Positions 31,254-34,783 of a stretch of 34,783 nucleotides of DNA are shown here, piece after piece; positions within the stretch are counted from its first letter, which is position 1, and each line of letters starts with the position of its first letter. The DNA comes from a virus: positions 1 through 34,783 of the IMG/VR virus record IMGVR_UViG_3300035666_000097; one strand, 5' to 3'. The notes under the pieces are model-generated. The model did not search any database and was not told the origin of the DNA. It saw only the letters and a list, made by a program, of their open reading frames with translations. Position numbers and translations under genes: made by a program.

Positions 31254-32312
31254 CTAGCTCGCGCCGTTGAAGAAGCCAAACCCGCTCGGGTTCTTCACCA
31301 CGAGACCGGCAATGGCCTCGACGAGGCGGGCAGGGCCGCCGCCGGCGTCGGGCAGATCCTTGACCTGCGGCAGCTTGGCGTAGCGAACCTCGACCATGTC
31401 CATCGGGATCACGTAGCCCTTGAAGGCCTGGGCGGACAGGGCAGTGCTGTTTTTACCTCCCAAAAAGGTCGTGGGATGTAAAATTAGCCGGCCAAAGTCC
31501 CCTTCAAAAAGATCAATGGATGCCTTAAAAGTATCACTTGACAGATCCTGGTTGAACGTGCGCACCGAGGTCGCAGCAATGGCATTGCTGTTGAGAACCT
31601 GAGTCGTGCCCGAGGCAGTCAGGTTGGTGAACGCACGCTTCAGCGTGGTACCCAGGATACAATCGTAGTCGCGGAAGGTGCCGGTGGCGCTGTAGATAGC
31701 GGTCAGCACGTTCTGGGCAGTCGCCTCGGTGAACGAAGCGGAGGCCGTGGTGTCGACAGCGCCGGAGGCAGGCAGGAACACCGATCCAGAAGCGCAAGCG
31801 CCGATGTTGGAGGCGTTGGTGCTGTTCAACCAGTTACCGAGCGAGCCGGTCAGGTACGGGTTGGTGCCGTTGTCAGCCTGAGCGGCCTGGTTGGTGCACA
31901 TGAAGGTCGACTCCATGTCGCGCTTGATCTCAACAAGCTTCTTGGCAATGCCGTTGGCCAACTCATCGGTCACACCAGCGACGTCCTGAGTCTCGGCAAT
32001 GAAACCGATGCGCAGGTCGCGGCGGAAGGCCTGGCCGTAGTTGTTCAAGCGGGTCCGGTTGACCACCGGGTTGGAGGCACTGGCAACGGTCACATCAGTG
32101 CCGTCGACAACGCCGGCAAGCACGGGAGCGCCGTAATTGTCGACCTGCCAACTGAACTGCATATTGCCGATGTCACGGCCCTTGGGGGCCATGGACACGA
32201 ACGGGGTCGACTTGGCGTCGACGATGGCGATGTAGTCCGCCAGATCTTCACGAGCGGACGAGGTGGAAGCGAGCGGCACAGAGCCGCCCTGGTTGGGCTG
32301 AAGTAGGGGCAT
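31254..32312 (-). CDS. Major capsid protein (DUF5309 / SU10-like HK97 fold)
   Basis: 352 residues. The N-terminus (SSAREDLADYIAIVDAKSTPF, then VSMAPKGRDIGNMQFSWQVD) and the later GQAFRRDLRIGFIAETQDVAG match the DUF5309 major-capsid family of podophages such as SU10, which has the HK97 fold. The C-terminal part with GFVVKN-like beta strands fits the A-domain. It lies just after the scaffold. A stretch from about 31441 to 31560 (encoding DTFKASIDLFEGDF) is clearly more AT-rich than the rest of the gene, so part may have been exchanged. Confidence 0.85.
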   Translation of the reverse strand: MPLLQPNQGGSVPLASTSSAREDLADYIAIVDAKSTPFVSMAPKGRDIGNMQFSWQVDNYGAPVLAGVVDGTDVTVASASNPVVNRTRLNNYGQAFRRDLRIGFIAETQDVAGVTDELANGIAKKLVEIKRDMESTFMCTNQAAQADNGTNPYLTGSLGNWLNSTNASNIGACASGSVFLPASGAVDTTASASFTEATAQNVLTAIYSATGTFRDYDCILGTTLKRAFTNLTASGTTQVLNSNAIAATSVRTFNQDLSSDTFKASIDLFEGDFGRLILHPTTFLGGKNSTALSAQAFKGYVIPMDMVEVRYAKLPQVKDLPDAGGGPARLVEAIAGLVVKNPSGFGFFNGAS

Positions 32313-32315
32313 GGT

Positions 32316-33326
32316 TTAGAGCATCCTTTTGAGTACTTGGGCTAATTCGGTGGTCGTCCCGGACTTTCGGAACTGCGACTTGGCGTTATCCAGGCCGACC
32401 TTGGCCGCATCCTTCTTTGCAGGGATTGCGGTGGGGCGACCGGGCTGACTGGGTGCCTTGGCCAGTGGGCGGGTGGCAGACGGCTTGCCCTTGGTGGACT
32501 CCTTCTCCAGGCGCAGCTTGCGCCCGGCAATGAAGTCACCGACCAGCACCTGGTACTCCGGCAGTGAGGCAATCTGCGGCAGTTGCCGCAGGACGGCCTG
32601 CGCCTCGGTGTACTCGGTAGCTGAACGGTCTTTCCACCATGGGTAGAGCGTCTCGGCGATGGGCTTGATCTGCTGATAGTTCTGCAGGAAGCGAGCGCGG
32701 TTTGGGATGTGCAGGTCGATGGCGTCTTCTACACGCCGCTTGATCTGCTTCACGTCCTCCGCGCTGTACTCCTTGCCCTCTACTTCGCAGCCATCAATGT
32801 TGTCCTCGCACCACCGTTTCAGATTCCGGGCCTTGCTCCACTCATCGTTGAGCTTCGACACTTCCCAGACATCGGCAAACGGGTCTGCAGCGGACTGCAC
32901 CGCGGTCGGCCTGTCGTTGGTCTGCTCCAGCTTGGTCTTGGCGTCGTTGAGCTCCCGCTCGAGCGCCTCGGCCTTCTCCAGCGCCTCTTTCTTCTGGCGC
33001 GTGAGCTTGTCGATGCGTTTGCGGTAGCCCAGCGAATCCTCGTCGCTGTTCTCTTCGGTCTCGGAAAGAACCTCCTGATCAGGCGACTCGGCCTGATCGT
33101 CCGTTTGTTCTGCGGTCGGCTCCGCATCCTCGGCCTGATCGTCCGCAATAGCGGCTTCCGGCTCCGGCGCTTGTCGCTCGACGGCTGACGCCTTGTCTTC
33201 CTCCCCGCTGAATCGTGTCTTCAGTAGCTTCGCCAACGCCGATTCGTCGAACTGCATCGGGTTGATTGGGGGCTGTGCCGTGTTTTGGGCAGGTTTCGCT
33301 TCCTGTGTATTCGTCGGGATGTCCAT
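32316..33326 (-). CDS. Scaffold-like protein (acidic and coiled-coil), 336 aa
   Basis: 336 residues. The N-terminal third is highly acidic (QAEDAEPTAEQTDDQAESPD, LSETEENSDEDS). A coiled coil follows (about 105-135: RIDKLTRQKKEALEKAEALE), then a helical domain with NRARFLQNYQQIKPIAETLYPW and a basic C-terminus ending ELAQVLKRML. Acidic/coiled-coil start with a basic C-terminus placed between portal and capsid is the scaffold layout. No maturation protease is present in the window. It ends three bases before the capsid start. Confidence 0.75.
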   Translation of the reverse strand: MDIPTNTQEAKPAQNTAQPPINPMQFDESALAKLLKTRFSGEEDKASAVERQAPEPEAAIADDQAEDAEPTAEQTDDQAESPDQEVLSETEENSDEDSLGYRKRIDKLTRQKKEALEKAEALERELNDAKTKLEQTNDRPTAVQSAADPFADVWEVSKLNDEWSKARNLKRWCEDNIDGCEVEGKEYSAEDVKQIKRRVEDAIDLHIPNRARFLQNYQQIKPIAETLYPWWKDRSATEYTEAQAVLRQLPQIASLPEYQVLVGDFIAGRKLRLEKESTKGKPSATRPLAKAPSQPGRPTAIPAKKDAAKVGLDNAKSQFRKSGTTTELAQVLKRML

Positions 33327-33405
33327 GCTTTTAGACCCTGCAAGCCGGGTATGCTGCGCCAGGGTTATTTAAGGCCAACCAAGAAGCCGTTGTTTGAGTG
33401 AGAGC

Positions 33406-33648
33406 CTAGAATTGACCGGAAGTCAACTCCCTCCCGTTTCTTAACGCACTGATTTGTGCGATGAGATCCTTGATCGCGGCTGCCCGGCCTGAGTTGTAGG
33501 CACGGTCCTCCGCAGAAAGTGATGGGATGATGGCGTTGTGCACCTCATCCCGCAGCGTGTCGTCGAGGATTTGGCCCATGGCCTTGAGCACCGGGTGCTC
33601 CTCGGACACGGAGAGGGCCTCCGAGAGTTGTTCGTCGGTCAGTTTCAT
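33406..33648 (-). CDS. Small helical protein after portal, 80 aa
   Basis: 80 residues, ATGA-coupled to the portal. It begins MKLTDEQLSEALSVSEEHPV with KAMGQILDDTLRDEVHNAII and RAAAIKDLIAQISALRNG. The all-helical sequence resembles small phage proteins next to portal genes, of unknown function. A 79-base gap separates it from the scaffold; that gap has no certain promoter or terminator. Confidence 0.6.
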   Translation of the reverse strand: MKLTDEQLSEALSVSEEHPVLKAMGQILDDTLRDEVHNAIIPSLSAEDRAYNSGRAAAIKDLIAQISALRNGRELTSGQF

Positions 33649-34783
33649 TGGACTCCAAGGCGGCCGGTGATGGCGTTCTGCTGCTGTTGGACGCTGAACT
33701 GCAGGTTCTCAATGTACTTCTGCAGGTTGGCCTGAAAGAGCGGGTCCTGCTGGAGCTGGGCCTGATATTTCGGGTTGGATTGCAGAACCTGTTGGCTGAA
33801 TTGCAGGCGCATGGGTGCGGTGGGGTCGTTCTCCCGGAGCTGGGGAGGATTACCGAGCGACATGAGCGCGATCTCGTCGTTGGTCTCGTTGAACATCTTC
33901 TGCGCGGCAGGGCCCTGCTGCATGACCAGCTCGCTCGCGAGGTTGGGGTCGATGGCCCGGAGGGCGACACTGATGAGCTTGGCGCGGTCGATGACGCCGG
34001 CGGTGTCGAGGGGCAGAACGAGGGTGCTAATGGCCTTGAGCTTCTCGGTCACGAGGTCGGTGGACAGCTCGCGGATGTCGAATTTGAGCATCACGTCGAA
34101 GTCCTGAATGTCGGGAGGCAGCGGGGTGGCCGAGGCTGTGATGCGCTGAATCTCGGCGGGGCCGACGTATTGGAGCGTGAGGGACAGGACCTGGCGGAAG
34201 GCCTCGGTCCAGCCGTGCAGCCAGTTGTTGATCAGGCGCTGCTGGCGCATCTGGGTGATGACCGGCGGGACCTTCTCGGTCGGGCGGCCGAAGTAGCGGT
34301 CGGTCTGGGCCTCGATGGCCGCGATCAGTTGGAAGGCCACACCGGGCTCGCGGGCGGGCGGCGCCAGGAAGCCGATCTCGCCGCGGCGCAGCACCGGGAT
34401 CTGGATGGCGGGACCGATCTTCAGGTTGCCGCCGCGGGTTTTGGGGACCTCGATGGGCGGGAGCGTGGCGAGAGACGTGTAGTCGAAGATGGAGTCGCGC
34501 TGGGCCTTGACCTCGTGCTGCCAGGTGGAACAGACCTCGGGCACGCCGCGGCTCTCGGTGATCTGGCGGTGGATGAGCTCGGAGCGCCAGATAACGAAAG
34601 GATACTGGCCGTGCGTGTAGTCCAGCAGGTCGAAGTAGCCCCACTTGTCGCCGACCTGGGGGCTGAAGACGGTGTAGAACACGCCGGGGATGCCGTCTGA
34701 GTCGACTGCTTTCTGGTAGGCATAGACCACCTCGATCAGATTCTCGCGGTCGAGGATGGAGTTCTCGGCAATGCCGACGGCGC
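33645..34783 (-). CDS. Portal protein, 5' end outside window
   Basis: The frame is open through the window edge; the GTG at 34730 is not likely the real start, since codons before it continue in frame (AVGIAENSILDREN). About 379 residues are visible. Podovirus-portal features are the beta-rich stretch VGDKWGYFDLLDYTHGQYPF, SRGVPEVCSTWQHEVKAQRD, a central helix (LINNWLHGWTEAFRQVLSLT) and a C-terminal Gln-rich helix (LQFSQQVLQSNPKYQAQLQQ) that would form the inner barrel. It would join head and tail and pass DNA. The terminase gene should lie beyond base 34783. Confidence 0.8.
   Translation of the reverse strand, partial: AVGIAENSILDRENLIEVVYAYQKAVDSDGIPGVFYTVFSPQVGDKWGYFDLLDYTHGQYPFVIWRSELIHRQITESRGVPEVCSTWQHEVKAQRDSIFDYTSLATLPPIEVPKTRGGNLKIGPAIQIPVLRRGEIGFLAPPAREPGVAFQLIAAIEAQTDRYFGRPTEKVPPVITQMRQQRLINNWLHGWTEAFRQVLSLTLQYVGPAEIQRITASATPLPPDIQDFDVMLKFDIRELSTDLVTEKLKAISTLVLPLDTAGVIDRAKLISVALRAIDPNLASELVMQQGPAAQKMFNETNDEIALMSLGNPPQLRENDPTAPMRLQFSQQVLQSNPKYQAQLQQDPLFQANLQKYIENLQFSVQQQQNAITGRLGVQ

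Noticed and set aside
32819-33148. Arg/Pro-rich minus-strand frame overlapping the scaffold gene
   Set aside because: Produced by the acidic, GC-rich scaffold codons read in another frame; no ribosome binding site and no family-like pattern, unlike the nested gene at 15990-16148.
33327-33405. Promoter upstream of the scaffold gene
   Set aside because: No convincing -35/-10 pair with correct spacing; a short CCCTG/CAGGG pairing has a long loop and no U-run.
33648-34700. Plus-strand frame of about 350 codons opposite the portal gene
   Set aside because: Leu/Gly/Val/Asp-rich antisense shadow of a GC-rich gene; the portal frame fits known portal features.
1-34783. tRNA genes, integrase or attachment sites
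   Set aside because: I saw no integrase-like coding sequence and no convincing tRNA cloverleaf; a dedicated scan (tRNAscan-type) would be needed to exclude a tRNA.

Overview
The window is part of a tailed-phage (or prophage) genome with moderately high GC. Every gene I can support lies on the minus strand, so transcription runs from base 34783 towards base 1. Both ends are cut inside genes: a portal gene at the right edge and a glycosyltransferase-like gene at the left edge. The virion genes are portal, scaffold, DUF5309/SU10-type major capsid protein, neck, a nozzle-like tail protein and very large internal proteins. There is no tape measure, tail tube or sheath gene. This points to a short-tailed (podovirus-like) virion. 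Terminase and DNA polymerase are not in the window. I cannot name the host. Repeated small proteins with a TPRTD-type N-terminus, and starts that often lack a Shine-Dalgarno sequence but have an A-rich AAACC leader, are weak hints only.

Layout in transcription order. (1) 34.8-31.2 kb, head module: portal, an 80-aa protein, scaffold and major capsid, closed by a clear intrinsic terminator at 31201-31240. (2) 31.2-28.2 kb: small head or decoration proteins, a first fibre-like protein, a DUF7936-type protein, and a cluster of small membrane genes (two holin candidates, and a lipoprotein whose gene overlaps a 57-aa ORF out of frame). (3) 28.2-23.1 kb, neck and tail: an 81-aa protein, a neck protein with two carbohydrate-binding-like repeats, a 941-aa nozzle-like protein, and a second fibre-like protein. 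(4) 23.1-13.1 kb: small accessory virion genes (including a cupin), Ala/Gln-rich probable ejection proteins, and a 2019-residue modular protein. (5) 13.1-10.1 kb: a long repeat-bearing tail fibre and two small genes. (6) At 10.04-10.10 kb a probable promoter with an overlapping dyad. (7) 10.0 kb to base 1: lysozyme-like endolysin, an RNA polymerase alpha-CTD-like protein, a ribbon-helix-helix protein, a RuvC-like resolvase, a run of tiny coupled genes, an ssDNA-binding-like protein, an HTH protein, a DnaQ/PolB-like exonuclease, a PIF1-like helicase, a Prim-Pol/SF3 primase-helicase, a separate CHC2 zinc finger, an HTH protein and a glycosyltransferase.

The most unusual object is the 2019-aa protein. 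It has an HELFH metallopeptidase motif and an HDAFGH motif. An M-P-A tripeptide, usually preceded by an aromatic residue, recurs five times at apparent module boundaries. Two copies of a YGPxGxLIGI module are present, one internal and one at the C-terminus. A complete, differently framed 52-codon gene of the DUF6496 type, with its own strong ribosome binding site, is nested inside it. Base composition drops sharply next to one of the M-P-A sites. Together these suggest a protein assembled from once-separate genes and possibly cut into pieces in the virion.

Genes are packed unusually tightly. More than 25 junctions are 4-base stop/start overlaps (ATGA, GTGA or TTGA), which implies extensive translational coupling.
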